In this document: positions 1-9,965 of the stretch, in pieces | How the letters are laid out: each line of letters begins with the position of its first letter | How positions within the stretch are numbered: the first letter of the stretch is position 1 | From: Flavobacterium salmonis | GTDB taxonomy: Bacteria > Bacteroidota > Bacteroidia > Flavobacteriales > Flavobacteriaceae | Direction of reading: 5' to 3' | NCBI RefSeq assembly: GCF_903819435.1 | Contig: NZ_CAIJDP010000052.1 | Span: 33,555 to 97,554, forward strand | Length of the DNA: 64,000 bases | Translations under genes and position numbers: made by a program | Notes under the pieces: model-generated | Database searches by the model: none | What the model was told of the DNA's origin: nothing | What the model saw: the letters and a program-made list of their open reading frames with translations, nothing else

Positions 1-2403
1 GATATTTCTGATTTTAACAACGATGGAAATCTAGATGTTTTTCAGGTAGACATGGATGCTAAGGACAATCGCCGTAAAAAAGCGAATATGTCCAGTATGA
101 ATCCACAGCTTTTTTGGGACGTAGTTGATGCCGGTTTTAATTACCAATATATGCACAATTGCATGCAGCTCAACACAGGAGTAAATGAAAACGGAATTCC
201 GCATTTTGGCAATGTATCCCGCATTACAGGAACCTCATCTACTGACTGGAGCTGGGGACCTTTATTTGCGGATTTTGATAATGACGGTAACAAAGATTTG
301 TTTGTAAGTAACGGAACCCGAAGAGAAATTAATAATAATGATTTCTTTAATAAACTGGAAGCTTTAAATTTAAAACCAAAAGACTTACTTAAGAAAACGC
401 AGGAAATTCCTTCTGAGAAAATTGATAATTTCATGTATCAAAATAAAGGAAATTTAAATTTTGAACAAGTAAATAAAAAATGGGGAATTGAATATAAAGG
501 CTTTTCAAATGGTGTAGCCTATAGTGATTTAGATAACGATGGCGATTTAGATTTAGTAGTAAACAATATCGACGATTATGCCTCTGTTTTTGAAAATTCA
601 AGTTCTAAAATCAATAATTACATCAAGGTAAATTTCAAAGGAAATTCAAAAAATACTTTTGGTTTGGGGAATCGTGTTTATATAAGGACAAAAAAAGGAA
701 CCCAAATGCAAGAGCTTACCCTAACAAGAGGATTTCAGTCATCAGTAGCTCCAGAATTGCATTTTGGTTTAGCAAAAGACAAAACAATCGACGAAGTAAA
801 AGTAGTCTGGACTAATGGTAAGGTGCAAAAGTTATACAATGTTAAAGCGAACCAAACCTTAAACTTCAAAGAGCAGGATGCCACAGAAGAAACAGCATCG
901 AAAACAATTGCTAAAAATGCTCTTTTTACAACAGAAAATGGAGTTTTTCCAGCTTTCAAACACGAAGAAAACAAATATGATGATTTTAAAGATCAAGTTT
1001 TGCTGCCTCATAAAATGTCTACTTTTGGACCTTGTATTATTGTAGGTGACCTAAATAAAGATGGGCTTGATGATTATTTTATTGGAGGTTCTTCTGGCTA
1101 TACAGGAAAAATATTTTTACAAACTGCAAAAGGTTTTACAGAAAAAAATATTCAGGCGTTTGAGGAAGATAAATTTAGTGAAGATGCAGGGGCATCGATT
1201 TTTGACGCTGATAATGACGGCGATAATGACTTATACGTAGTGAGCGGTGGTTATGAATTTTTGATTAAAGATCCAAAATTACAAGACAGATTATACCTCA
1301 ATAATGGAAAAGGAGATTTTACCAAAGCACCAAAAGGAGTTTTGCCAACAATGCTAACGAGTGGCTCAAAAGTATATCCAATTGACTATGATAAAGATGG
1401 AAAAAAAGATCTTTTGGTATTAGGAAGACAGGTTCCAGGACAATATCCTTCACCTGCCACGACTTATTTGTTGCGTAATATTAGTACTGCAGCTCAACCC
1501 AAATTTGAAATTTCTAAAAAGTCACCCAAAGAATTTATTAATTTAGGAATGTCTACAAGTGCTGTAATTACCGATTTTAATAATGATAAATTAGATGATA
1601 TTATTGTCGTGGGCGAATGGATGCCAATACGTGTTTTTCAAAATACCAAATCAGGTTTCAAAGAAGTTACAAAAAACATGGGTCTTACTGATGATACTAC
1701 CGGTTGGTGGTGGAGCATTCAGCAAGGCGATTTTGACAAGGATGGTGACATGGATTATATTGTTGGAAATAATGGTTTGAATTATAAATATCAGGCAACT
1801 CCAAATGAAACCTTTGATATTTTTGTAAAAGATTTTGATAATGACAAACACAAAGATATTGTGTTAAGTTACTATAATGATGGTAAGCAATATCCAGTAC
1901 GTGGTCGTGGCTGTTCCTCTCAACAAATCCCAAATATCAAAAAGAAATTCAAGGACTACGAAAGTTTTTCACAAGCTACTTTGGTCGATGTATACACAGA
2001 AAAATCACTTAAAGAAGCCTTGCATTATAAAGTAAAATCTTTTGCAAGTATCTATCTGGAAAACAGAAATGGAAAATTTGTCATCCATAAACTACCTATT
2101 CAGGCACAAATTAGCTGTATCAATCAAATAGCCGTTGATGACTACGATAAGGATGGAAACCTTGATGCTTTAATTACAGGGAATATGTTTAATTCTGAAG
2201 TGGAAACACCAAGAAATGATGCCGGTCATGGTTTGTTTTTAAAAGGAAATGGTAAAGGTGCGTTCCTACCTGTCTCAGCAGTTAAAAGCGGATTCTTTAC
2301 TCCCGGAGATGTTAAAAACATGGAAAAAATTAAAGTAAAAGACAAAAATTACTTTCTCGTAACCAATAACAATTCGTTTTTGCAAAGTATCAGAATTAAT
2401 TAG
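1..2403 (+). CDS. FG-GAP/VCBS repeat protein with ASPIC/UnbV domain (5' end outside the window)
   Basis: The reading frame is already open at base 1 and an FG-GAP calcium-binding motif (DFNNDGNLD) lies upstream of the first ATG at 52, so the N-terminus is missing. Many further D-x-[DN]-x-DG-x-D loops (for example DFDNDGNKD, DLDNDGDLD, DADNDGDND, DFDKDGDMD) show a beta-propeller with calcium sites. An ASPIC/UnbV-like stretch (roughly residues 190-275 counted from the ATG at 52) follows the first propeller repeats. This architecture matches the CRTAC1-like secreted or surface proteins often found beside SusC/SusD genes in Bacteroidota. The substrate is unknown; a polysaccharide-binding or adhesion role is inferred from family and context. 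A hairpin follows the stop. Confidence 0.85.
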   Translation, partial: DISDFNNDGNLDVFQVDMDAKDNRRKKANMSSMNPQLFWDVVDAGFNYQYMHNCMQLNTGVNENGIPHFGNVSRITGTSSTDWSWGPLFADFDNDGNKDLFVSNGTRREINNNDFFNKLEALNLKPKDLLKKTQEIPSEKIDNFMYQNKGNLNFEQVNKKWGIEYKGFSNGVAYSDLDNDGDLDLVVNNIDDYASVFENSSSKINNYIKVNFKGNSKNTFGLGNRVYIRTKKGTQMQELTLTRGFQSSVAPELHFGLAKDKTIDEVKVVWTNGKVQKLYNVKANQTLNFKEQDATEETASKTIAKNALFTTENGVFPAFKHEENKYDDFKDQVLLPHKMSTFGPCIIVGDLNKDGLDDYFIGGSSGYTGKIFLQTAKGFTEKNIQAFEEDKFSEDAGASIFDADNDGDNDLYVVSGGYEFLIKDPKLQDRLYLNNGKGDFTKAPKGVLPTMLTSGSKVYPIDYDKDGKKDLLVLGRQVPGQYPSPATTYLLRNISTAAQPKFEISKKSPKEFINLGMSTSAVITDFNNDKLDDIIVVGEWMPIRVFQNTKSGFKEVTKNMGLTDDTTGWWWSIQQGDFDKDGDMDYIVGNNGLNYKYQATPNETFDIFVKDFDNDKHKDIVLSYYNDGKQYPVRGRGCSSQQIPNIKKKFKDYESFSQATLVDVYTEKSLKEALHYKVKSFASIYLENRNGKFVIHKLPIQAQISCINQIAVDDYDKDGNLDALITGNMFNSEVETPRNDAGHGLFLKGNGKGAFLPVSAVKSGFFTPGDVKNMEKIKVKDKNYFLVTNNNSFLQSIRIN

Positions 2404-2848
2404 GCTTCCTACAGACAGCTGTGATAGTTATTGTCTAGGACAAAATTGATTTGCTGATTTCATGTGAAATGGAATTTTAACTTTCAGATGTTAAGTTAAT
2501 ACAGTACTTACAAGATCAAAAAAGATCTTGTAAGGAATTGTTTTTAGATACTATAAATTAGTAATTCAATATTTGAAGACCCAGACTGTTTGAACAGGCA
2601 ATTTTGAAATAATTCAAAAAACTATTTCAATTTAACCAAGAACCTTGTTTATAATATTCCATGTTTTTTCTAAAATTTTACCTGCGATATTATCTGCCAT
2701 AATTTTTCTTTTGGAAATATGACCAATCAGGACTAATTCATTTAATGAATAGTAGTCTTTATAAACATTGGGCAATTTTATTGTAATGATTTTGTATAAA
2801 CAAAATAAGACATCAATATTTTTTATGCTCATTAAAACAACTAAAATC
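2404..2848. other. Intergenic region with a terminator-like hairpin
   Basis: This 445-bp AT-rich gap holds the hairpin described separately at 2507-2534 and a short palindrome at 2602-2619 (TTTTGAA/TTCAAAA). I see no convincing gene. It separates the VCBS protein from the barrel protein starting at 2849, so a promoter for that gene is expected here, but I could not pick a clear TAnnTTTG box. Confidence 0.5.
2507..2534 (+). terminator. Hairpin terminator after the VCBS gene
   Basis: A perfect 11-bp stem (CTTACAAGATC / GATCTTGTAAG) with a six-A loop, followed by GAATTGTTTTTA. It lies about 100 bp after the stop at 2403 and fits a factor-independent terminator on the + strand. Confidence 0.65.
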
Positions 2849-4051
2849 ATGAAAAAAATACCATCATTATATACTTCATTTATTTTTACAGCATTTATTT
2901 TAATCACTTTTCAAACAGAAAAAACCATTGCTCAGGGTTGTGTTGCCGTTCGGCAAATGGGTGGACTTTTTATGAATTCTGCCAGTTCTTATAATTTAGA
3001 CAAAGGAGAATTTCAGGTAGGGGCAAATTACCGTTATTTTCATTCCTGGAGACACTTTGTTGGTAAGGAAGAACAATTAGAACGCCAGACTACAGGCGGT
3101 GGTCATGACGAAAATGGTGTGGAGAGAGGCAATGCCGTAAACATTTATTCACATGCGGTAGATTTTAATTTTTCATACGGAATAACCAACAGAATCCAGA
3201 TCAATGCCACTTTGCCTTATGTAAATAATGAACGTTCTCAGGTTTTAAGGCAAGCAACTCCTGTAAAAGATACTCTTCGATACAGTGTTTACGCACAAGG
3301 TTTTGCAGATGCAAGACTAAGTGTTAACTACTGGTTTTTTGACCCAAAAACGGCTCATAAAGGCAATTTAATGCTAGGATTAGGAGTAAAATTAAACACT
3401 GGCAGCCATGATAAAATGGATGATGCACCACAAACAGATGGAACAACAAAAAGTGTGATAATGGATCAGGCTATTCAGCCAGGAGATGGCGGTGTTGGAA
3501 TTTCAGTAGAGGCACAAATATTCAGGCAGTTAACGGGACGTTTGTACGGATTTGCAAACGGATATTATTTATTTAACCCTAAAGAATCAAATGGCACATT
3601 TAAATCGGCTCCAAAAGCAGGTTTAGAGGGTTATGAAATTTATGCCTGCCCAGACCAATATTTTGCAAGGGCCGGTGTATCTGCAGCAATAGACAAAAAA
3701 GAAAATTTTAATGTCTCGCTGGCCGGAAGAATTGAAGGCATCCCTGCTTATGATGCTTTTGGAGGACAGGTAGCTTATCGTCGCCCTGGATATGTTATAG
3801 CGATAGAATATGGTTTTTCTTATCATGTAGGAAAACATAATTTCAGCTTATTTATTCCCTATAATATCGTAAAAAACCGTATCCAGAGTGCTGCCGATAT
3901 CGCCAGTCAGGATTTACAAAATTCTGTTATTACCGATCCAGCCAAAAAAGTTCATGTCCAAGGGGATGCTGCTTTCGCAGATTATTCTATCAATTTAGGA
4001 TATTCTTACCGATTTACTTTAGGTAAAAAGATGAAAGTAACCATGCCATAA
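2849..4051 (+). CDS. Putative outer-membrane beta-barrel protein
   Basis: The open frame begins at 2768, but the ATG at 2849 is preferred because it starts a typical signal peptide (MKKIPSLYTSF..., hydrophobic core, cleavage near AQG at about residue 29); the protein is then 400 aa. The mature part is rich in alternating aromatic/polar strands and Gly-Tyr pairs, with a C-terminal strand region (INLGYSYRF) typical of outer-membrane barrels. Family-level assignment is only approximate: a transporter-like barrel of unknown substrate. The stop is 12 bp before the next gene, so the two are probably co-transcribed. Confidence 0.7.
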   Translation: MKKIPSLYTSFIFTAFILITFQTEKTIAQGCVAVRQMGGLFMNSASSYNLDKGEFQVGANYRYFHSWRHFVGKEEQLERQTTGGGHDENGVERGNAVNIYSHAVDFNFSYGITNRIQINATLPYVNNERSQVLRQATPVKDTLRYSVYAQGFADARLSVNYWFFDPKTAHKGNLMLGLGVKLNTGSHDKMDDAPQTDGTTKSVIMDQAIQPGDGGVGISVEAQIFRQLTGRLYGFANGYYLFNPKESNGTFKSAPKAGLEGYEIYACPDQYFARAGVSAAIDKKENFNVSLAGRIEGIPAYDAFGGQVAYRRPGYVIAIEYGFSYHVGKHNFSLFIPYNIVKNRIQSAADIASQDLQNSVITDPAKKVHVQGDAAFADYSINLGYSYRFTLGKKMKVTMP

Positions 4052-4063
4052 TAACATATAGAA

Positions 4064-4579
4064 ATGAAAACTACTTTTAAATTTTTCTATTTCTTATTAA
4101 GTAATAAAATAGGAACGCATGGTGTCAGCTTAATGCGCATTGCATTAGCGATAATTTACATTTGGTTTGGAATTCTGAAAATCTTCGGAGTCAGCCCGGC
4201 GGGCGATTTAGTAGAAAAAACCGTTTTTTGGTTTAAACCAGAATTTTTTATCCCAATACTTGGAGTTTGTGAAGTCTTTATTGGATTAGGGTTACTTGTT
4301 AGGAAATGGATTCCGGAAACAATTCTGCTGCTTTTATTGCACATGATAGCAACCCTCACTCCTATTTTTATGCTGCAATCCAGCTGTTTTGAGATCTTCC
4401 CTTACGAACCTACGCTGGCGGGTCAATACATTATTAAAAATCTTGTTTTGGTTGCGGGTGCACTTGTTATCTCCGGAAAATATAATGAGGATTATTATGC
4501 AGCAATGAATTTGGAAAAAGAGCAGGACAAATTCGGAGTAACTACGCAATCAGGTAATCATCAAATTTTAAACAAATAA
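4064..4579 (+). CDS. DoxX/DUF417-like small integral membrane protein
   Basis: A 171-aa protein with four predicted membrane segments, near residues 22-44, 62-80, 86-104 and 120-138. The spacing, the helix-1 pattern (RIALAIIYIWFGILKIFG) and the loop ending in RKWIP resemble the DoxX/DUF417 superfamily. Its cellular role is not established. It starts 12 bp after the barrel protein and ends 100 bp before a SusC gene. The C-terminal 35 residues are hydrophilic and probably cytoplasmic. Confidence 0.65.
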   Translation: MKTTFKFFYFLLSNKIGTHGVSLMRIALAIIYIWFGILKIFGVSPAGDLVEKTVFWFKPEFFIPILGVCEVFIGLGLLVRKWIPETILLLLLHMIATLTPIFMLQSSCFEIFPYEPTLAGQYIIKNLVLVAGALVISGKYNEDYYAAMNLEKEQDKFGVTTQSGNHQILNK

Positions 4580-4679
4580 TGGGATGTTTCCAGAAAGTGT
4601 TGAGCATAGCTGCTACAATAAAAATACTGACTAACTACTGCCTAATTTAAATTTTAATATTAAAATCAATATTTATAAT

Positions 4680-7600
4680 ATGTTATTAGAAAAATATTTA
4701 AAATTACTGCTCAGTTTTTTCTTTTTGCTTAGTACACAGATCTATGCGCAACAGCAAAATTTGAAAGGGGTAATTGTAGATGCCAAAGACAATATGCCAT
4801 TAATTGGCGCAACAGTTCTATCTGAAAATAAAGAAATTACTACTAATGAAGATGGAGAATTTGTTATTGAAAATCAAAAATTACCATTTACATTAAAACT
4901 GAGTTATATCGGATATACGACACAGGAAATTGTGGTACGCTCTTTTGATTTATTAACAGTAAAATTAATCAAAGATTCAAATCAATTAGATGAAGTCCTG
5001 ATTTCGAGTGGCTATTTGTCTCAAAAAAAATCTGAATTTTCAGGTTCTGTATCCACAATTTCAGCTAAGCAATTACAAAACCGTCCTTCTACCAGTTTTG
5101 ATCAGTTGTTAGGTGGTCAGGGAACAGGAATTGATGTAATTCAATCTACAAGTGTGTTAAACAATACGCCTGTTATTCGCGTTCGGGGTTTAAATACGAT
5201 TACATCGGGACTTTTTCCTTTGATAGTCGTAGATGGTGTGGCTGTTTTTACCGGCTCATTGGGTGGATTTGTCGGCAATAATCCGCTTTCTGGGATTAAT
5301 CCTAATGATATTGCCTCTGTTGATGTATTGAAAGATGCTTCTGCTTCCGCAATATATGGATCCAGAGCTGCGAATGGTGTTATGGTCATTACCACCAAAA
5401 AAGGTAAAAATGGCAAAACTAAATTCAATTACAACAGCTGGTTCAGCCGAAGTACTCCTTATAATTTGCCTAAATTATTGAATGCCGAAGATTATACCAT
5501 GATTAAAAATGAAGCCTTGGTTAATGCAGGCAAAGCTCCCGGTTTTTTCCTTTCTAAAAATGCTGATGGAAGTACCGTAGATACAAATTGGTATGATGTG
5601 GCTTACGAACCGGGCTTTTCGAGCAATCATAACATTAATGTTTCCGGAGGCAATGAAACGACTCAATATTATTTTTCAGCAGACTATACCAATCAAAATA
5701 GCTTTATAAAAAACAACACGTTTCAAAATTACATGACACGATTAAACCTCAGTCATGACGTCAACAATTTTATTAGGGTTGGTGTTAATGTTTCTTACAG
5801 CAGGGCAAAAAACGTAGGTCCAAATACAGGTGCTGTAGCAGGTAATACGTTGTCTTCATCAACTTATAACACAGAGTATATTACCAATGAACCTTTAGGA
5901 AGAATGACGTATGTCTTACCTCCAAATGTACCGGTTTACAATCCTGATGGTTCGTATAGTATCCAAAACGGAATAAGTGTGGGCTATGGTGCCAATATTC
6001 CGTCTATTATCGGTACAATTAATGCTTACAATTTAGCAATGGTTCAGGAGCTTGATCTGACTACTTCAATTAGTAAATCGCTTTTAGGGAATATATATGG
6101 AGAGTTTGATATCACTAAAAAAATAACTTTCAGAACCAGTTTTGGATTGAATACTATTGGATTGGAAAACAAATTATTTTTAAATCCAATTCACGGAGGA
6201 GGAGCATCCTACAACGGTGTAGCAACCAATATAGCAACCGATTTATCAAGAACAGATTGGGCGAATACCATTACGTACAAAGATTCTTTTAATGAAAATC
6301 ACAATTTCATGATCCTTGTAGGTTATGAAAGAATTAAAACAGCTATAGAGAGTTGGGGAGCTTCACAAAGTAATATTACCGACACTTATTATAAAAATTA
6401 CCAGGGAAGTTACGCTAATATTTCGCCTATTGGCAATGACCTTTCAGAAAATGCTTTACTCTCTTATTTTACCAACTTAAACTACAATTTTAAAAACAAA
6501 TATTTCCTGACTTTAAATTATAGAATTGATGGTTTATCGGCTTTATCCGAAGGAAACAAATACGGTAATTTTGGAGGTGGTTCTGTTAGCTGGAATCTTC
6601 TGGAAGAATCCTTTTTTAAAGATTCAAAATTAAGCGGCTTTCTGAATAACTTAAAACTTAGGGCCAGTTATGGTATTGTTGGAAATAGCGAAATAGGAAA
6701 CTATCCTGCTATCGGAATCTATAATTCATCTACTTATGGTGGTGCACCAACCTTAGGATACTCTCAAACTGCCAATCCTGATCTAAAATGGGAAACAAGT
6801 TCAAAACTCGATTTAGGACTGAATTTCGCCATGCTAAACAATCGCATTTCCGTTGAGTTTGATTATTACAATAACAAAATCAGGGATTTGATTCTAAAAA
6901 CACCTCAATCCCTTTCCGCAGGAATTCCGAATAGTTATATCAACGAAAATGTGGGCGGGATGTACAATACAGGCTTTGAAATAGGGATTAACGCACTCGC
7001 TGTTACTGCCAGAAATTTCAATTGGAATGTGAATTTGAACCTTTCCACACTTAAAAATAAGGTGACTTCATTAGCAAGCGATGTATTTGTGCCAAGTGTA
7101 TTTGGAGTACAAAATATGACCAGAGTAGGCTATTCTATCGGATCTGTTTTTGCGGTGCCTAACAAAGGTGTAAATCCGGAAAACGGTCAGATGGTTTTTA
7201 TCAACAGCGAAGGCAAAGAAGTGCAGTACAATCATATTGGATCTCCAAAATGGACCTATCTGGATGGCAGTGCTGCTCCGGCCATAGACAATTACAAAGA
7301 TGGTGTCATGCAAGGACCTTCATTACCAAAATTTTTTGGAGGATTAAACAACACTTTCAATTATAAGAATTTTGTTTTAGCTGTAAACCTGACTTTTGCA
7401 CAGGGAAATAAACTTTATAATGGAACACGCGCCACCAATTCAGATCAGCGTTATTTTAACAATGGTGAATTTATAAAAAACAGATGGACAACACCCGGCC
7501 AAAAAACAGACATTCAAAAGTTGTATTATGGTGATAATGTTTCGGCAGGTTTTTCATTTTCAAGCACTTCAAAAGTAGAAGACGGTTCTTTCGTAAAACT

Positions 7601-7829
7601 TAAGAATATGTCCTTAGGATATAATGTGCCTCTGGAAGTTTCCTTTCTGAAAAATACATTCAGCTCCATTTATGTGTATTTACAAGGCAATAATCTGTAC
7701 ACTTTTACCAAATACAGAGGTTCTGACCCCGAAGTTTCTATCAATGGAAACTCTATTAATTCAGGAAAAGATCAAAATGTTCCTCCCAACGCTCAGGTGC
7801 ATACTCTGGGGTTGAATATTGGATTTTAA
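4680..7829 (+). CDS. SusC/RagA-family TonB-dependent outer-membrane transporter (first pair)
   Basis: A 1049-aa protein with a signal peptide (residues 1-23), a carboxypeptidase-regulatory-like domain (about 27-105, LKGVIVDAKDNMPLIGATV), a plug domain (about 115-235, with VIRVRGLNTI, PLIVVDGV and SIDVLKD-like VDVLKDASASAIYGSRAANG) and a long barrel ending in LGLNIGF. These are hallmarks of SusC glycan importers, which work with a SusD lipoprotein and TonB. The usual GYGTQ signature at the domain junction is SGYLSQ here. The SusD partner starts 14 bp downstream. Substrate is not evident; the GH3 enzyme downstream suggests a beta-linked gluco- or xylo-oligosaccharide. Confidence 0.95.
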   Translation: MLLEKYLKLLLSFFFLLSTQIYAQQQNLKGVIVDAKDNMPLIGATVLSENKEITTNEDGEFVIENQKLPFTLKLSYIGYTTQEIVVRSFDLLTVKLIKDSNQLDEVLISSGYLSQKKSEFSGSVSTISAKQLQNRPSTSFDQLLGGQGTGIDVIQSTSVLNNTPVIRVRGLNTITSGLFPLIVVDGVAVFTGSLGGFVGNNPLSGINPNDIASVDVLKDASASAIYGSRAANGVMVITTKKGKNGKTKFNYNSWFSRSTPYNLPKLLNAEDYTMIKNEALVNAGKAPGFFLSKNADGSTVDTNWYDVAYEPGFSSNHNINVSGGNETTQYYFSADYTNQNSFIKNNTFQNYMTRLNLSHDVNNFIRVGVNVSYSRAKNVGPNTGAVAGNTLSSSTYNTEYITNEPLGRMTYVLPPNVPVYNPDGSYSIQNGISVGYGANIPSIIGTINAYNLAMVQELDLTTSISKSLLGNIYGEFDITKKITFRTSFGLNTIGLENKLFLNPIHGGGASYNGVATNIATDLSRTDWANTITYKDSFNENHNFMILVGYERIKTAIESWGASQSNITDTYYKNYQGSYANISPIGNDLSENALLSYFTNLNYNFKNKYFLTLNYRIDGLSALSEGNKYGNFGGGSVSWNLLEESFFKDSKLSGFLNNLKLRASYGIVGNSEIGNYPAIGIYNSSTYGGAPTLGYSQTANPDLKWETSSKLDLGLNFAMLNNRISVEFDYYNNKIRDLILKTPQSLSAGIPNSYINENVGGMYNTGFEIGINALAVTARNFNWNVNLNLSTLKNKVTSLASDVFVPSVFGVQNMTRVGYSIGSVFAVPNKGVNPENGQMVFINSEGKEVQYNHIGSPKWTYLDGSAAPAIDNYKDGVMQGPSLPKFFGGLNNTFNYKNFVLAVNLTFAQGNKLYNGTRATNSDQRYFNNGEFIKNRWTTPGQKTDIQKLYYGDNVSAGFSFSSTSKVEDGSFVKLKNMSLGYNVPLEVSFLKNTFSSIYVYLQGNNLYTFTKYRGSDPEVSINGNSINSGKDQNVPPNAQVHTLGLNIGF

Positions 7830-7843
7830 TTAAAACAAACACG

Positions 7844-9292
7844 ATGAAAAAATATATTTTAATAAGCTGTTTTATTCTGATGTTTACGACAGCTTGCAAC
7901 GACGATTTATTAGACACGAAGCCTGAAACCAGTATTCCGGAATCAATAGCATTTAGCACTCCGGCTAAGATTTTGGCTCAGACCAATAATTTATACAAGC
8001 AGTTACAAAATCAAAGTTTTTATGGTGGCCGATTCATTGTTTTTAATGAACAGCGAGCAGATCAATTTGGTCAGAACGACGGAAATGCAGCAACAGGTTC
8101 TGCAGTATGGAATCAAAATGTGGCCTCAACAAATGATTTTGTAAACAATGTATGGGCAGTCGGATATGCTGCAATTAATGCTTCAAATATTCTTATCAGC
8201 AAAATGAATGAAACTACTGTTATTTCAAAAGAGCTGGCCAAGAACTACATTGCCGAAGCCAAATTTATTCGTGCCTTTTGTTATTTTAGTTTGATTCAAA
8301 CCTATGCTAAACCTTACAATCAGGACAAAAATTCTTTAGGCCTTCCTTTGCGATTAACACCAATTACGACTTCGGGACATAATGATTTGGCGCGAAGTTC
8401 TATAGAAATGGTGTACACGCAAATTCTGAAAGATTTAGATGAAGCAGAAATAGATTTACCTGTTAGTTATTCAACACCTTTGCTCAATACTTCCAGGGCT
8501 AAAAAGTGTACTGCAATTGCATTAAAAACAAGGGTTTTATTAGTTCAGAACAATTTTGAGAAAGTAATTACAGAATCTAAAAAAATCGTTTCTTCTACCC
8601 TTCCTTTTCAATATACAGAAGGAAATTTAACCCAAAAATTAGAACCTAATTATACTAGTATTTTTGGTGGAAGTTATACAGGAACTGAAGCAATTTTTTC
8701 TATCCCTTTTGCTAATTCTACTACTGAAACACCTTCCGCACAATATTCTTTGGCGTATAATTATTTAGCACAACCTATTATTTTTTTAGCAACTGAAGGT
8801 ATTGTTAGCGATCCCGCATTTAATTCGGCTACTGATGCACGTTCCAGCCTTATTGGTAAAAGTGCAGCCAATCAAAAAGTATTGAAAAAATTTAGTATCA
8901 CAACAGCACCTTTTAGAGATTATGTGCCTGTAATTCGCTATGCTGAAATATTATTAAATTATGCAGAAGCAGCTGCTTATACTGACGATTTAGTAACATC
9001 AATGGCTTTACTGAAAGCGGTAAGAAATCGTTCAGACCCGAATTATGTTTTCCCAGCAAATGAAATTGCAACAAAAGAGGCTATGATTGCGACCATACAA
9101 AAAGAAAGAGATATTGAACTTTTAGGCGAAGGTTTCCGCCTGATGGATTTGCAAAGAAAAGTACAAACCTTACCTGCAAAAAAGGGATCGATCGGTACAG
9201 CTCCTTTGGTGTTGCCAACCAGCAGTAATTATATCTGGCCAATACCAAGTGGGGAAATCTCAGTAAATAAACTAATGGAACCAAATCCTTAA
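7844..9292 (+). CDS. SusD/RagB-family glycan-binding lipoprotein (first pair)
   Basis: A 482-aa lipoprotein with a type II signal peptide (lipobox TTAC, Cys18) and the SusD pattern: an N-terminal segment DDLLDTKPE, TPR-like helices (AEAKFIRAFCYFSLIQTYAKPY) and the C-terminal LLGEGFRLMDLQR block. It pairs with the SusC gene 14 bp upstream to form an outer-membrane capture and import complex. No sensor or regulator gene accompanies the pair in this window. The 673 bases that follow hold two palindromic elements before a GH3 gene. Confidence 0.95.
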   Translation: MKKYILISCFILMFTTACNDDLLDTKPETSIPESIAFSTPAKILAQTNNLYKQLQNQSFYGGRFIVFNEQRADQFGQNDGNAATGSAVWNQNVASTNDFVNNVWAVGYAAINASNILISKMNETTVISKELAKNYIAEAKFIRAFCYFSLIQTYAKPYNQDKNSLGLPLRLTPITTSGHNDLARSSIEMVYTQILKDLDEAEIDLPVSYSTPLLNTSRAKKCTAIALKTRVLLVQNNFEKVITESKKIVSSTLPFQYTEGNLTQKLEPNYTSIFGGSYTGTEAIFSIPFANSTTETPSAQYSLAYNYLAQPIIFLATEGIVSDPAFNSATDARSSLIGKSAANQKVLKKFSITTAPFRDYVPVIRYAEILLNYAEAAAYTDDLVTSMALLKAVRNRSDPNYVFPANEIATKEAMIATIQKERDIELLGEGFRLMDLQRKVQTLPAKKGSIGTAPLVLPTSSNYIWPIPSGEISVNKLMEPNP

Positions 9293-9329
9293 AAACAGAC
9301 AAGTAATTTGAGTTGTATTATTATTTAGG

Positions 9330-9479
9330 CGTCACTTCGAGTGTTTTGGGCTAAAATATTTTGTGCTAAAACGATATTTTAATAACCAAAAATCTATCGA
9401 GAAGTTTCGTTTTGCAAAAGTTCTCGATACTATTTTATAAAAATGATCTCGCTATCTTATAAAATCACTCGAAATGACG
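9330..9479. repeat. Palindromic intergenic element, copy 1
   Basis: The ends are inverted repeats, CGTCACTTCGAGTG (9330-9343) and CACTCGAAATGACG (9466-9479). A nested inverted repeat, ATCGAGAA (9396-9403) and TTCTCGAT (9421-9428), lies inside. Copy 2 downstream carries the same end motif, so this looks like a dispersed non-coding repeat of the REP/MITE type. Confidence 0.75.
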
Positions 9480-9571
9480 ATAAAAAATGAATGATCCATA
9501 ATTATTATTAATCGAACTCAGATAAATAGTCATTTGAAATTAAGCTGAATTTTTATACTAAATAATAACCT

Positions 9572-9745
9572 GTTGGGTGTAGTTATTAAAAACGTCAGTT
9601 CGAGTGTTTTTTTGTGCAGAGAAACGGAACAAAAAATATATCGAGAACCGTTTTAATAATAATTTTTCTGTTCCCGATACAATCTTCTATCGAAAATCAC
9701 TCGAACTGACGAAAAATTATTATCAAAAACTAATTACACCCAACG
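9572..9745. repeat. Palindromic intergenic element, copy 2, with an outer inverted repeat
   Basis: The end motif is CGTCAGTTCGAGTG (9593-9606) and CACTCGAACTGACG (9698-9711), a perfect 14-bp inverted pair related to copy 1. An outer pair, GTTGGGTGTAGTTA (9572-9585) and TAATTACACCCAAC (9732-9745), differs at one base. A weak internal pair around 9640 and 9670 mirrors copy 1. The short open frame at 9604-9879 runs through this repeat and is not taken as a gene. Confidence 0.75.
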
Positions 9746-9937
9746 GATTAAATAATAAGTGTGATGCATTTTTATTACAGTTTAAAAAATTAGCTTTTTT
9801 TCATTCAAGTCTGCTTCATTTATTATATAAAATGCTCGATTTGTATCACTCCTTATGTCCTCTATTCCTCTATTTTTGAAAACTTTTAATTGGGATTATT
9901 TTACCCATTTATCATAAAAACCCAAATTATTTAATTT

Positions 9938-9949
9938 AACCAAAAGGTT
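9938..9949. promoter_or_regulatory. Short palindrome in front of the GH3 gene
   Basis: AACCAAAAGGTT is a perfect 12-bp palindrome lying 17 bp before the ATG at 9966. It could be an operator or just AT-rich chance; it does not match the LacI-type site of the xylan locus. Confidence 0.25.
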
Positions 9950-9965
9950 TTCTAAAACATATAAA

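Noticed and set aside
2632..2907. A 91-codon - strand frame upstream of the barrel protein
   Set aside because: It overlaps the likely promoter and signal-peptide start of the + strand gene at 2849. Its composition fits AT-rich intergenic DNA; I could not support it as a gene.
9604..9879. A 91-codon + strand frame between susD and GH3
   Set aside because: It runs through a palindromic repeat, has low-complexity AT-rich composition and no recognisable motif.
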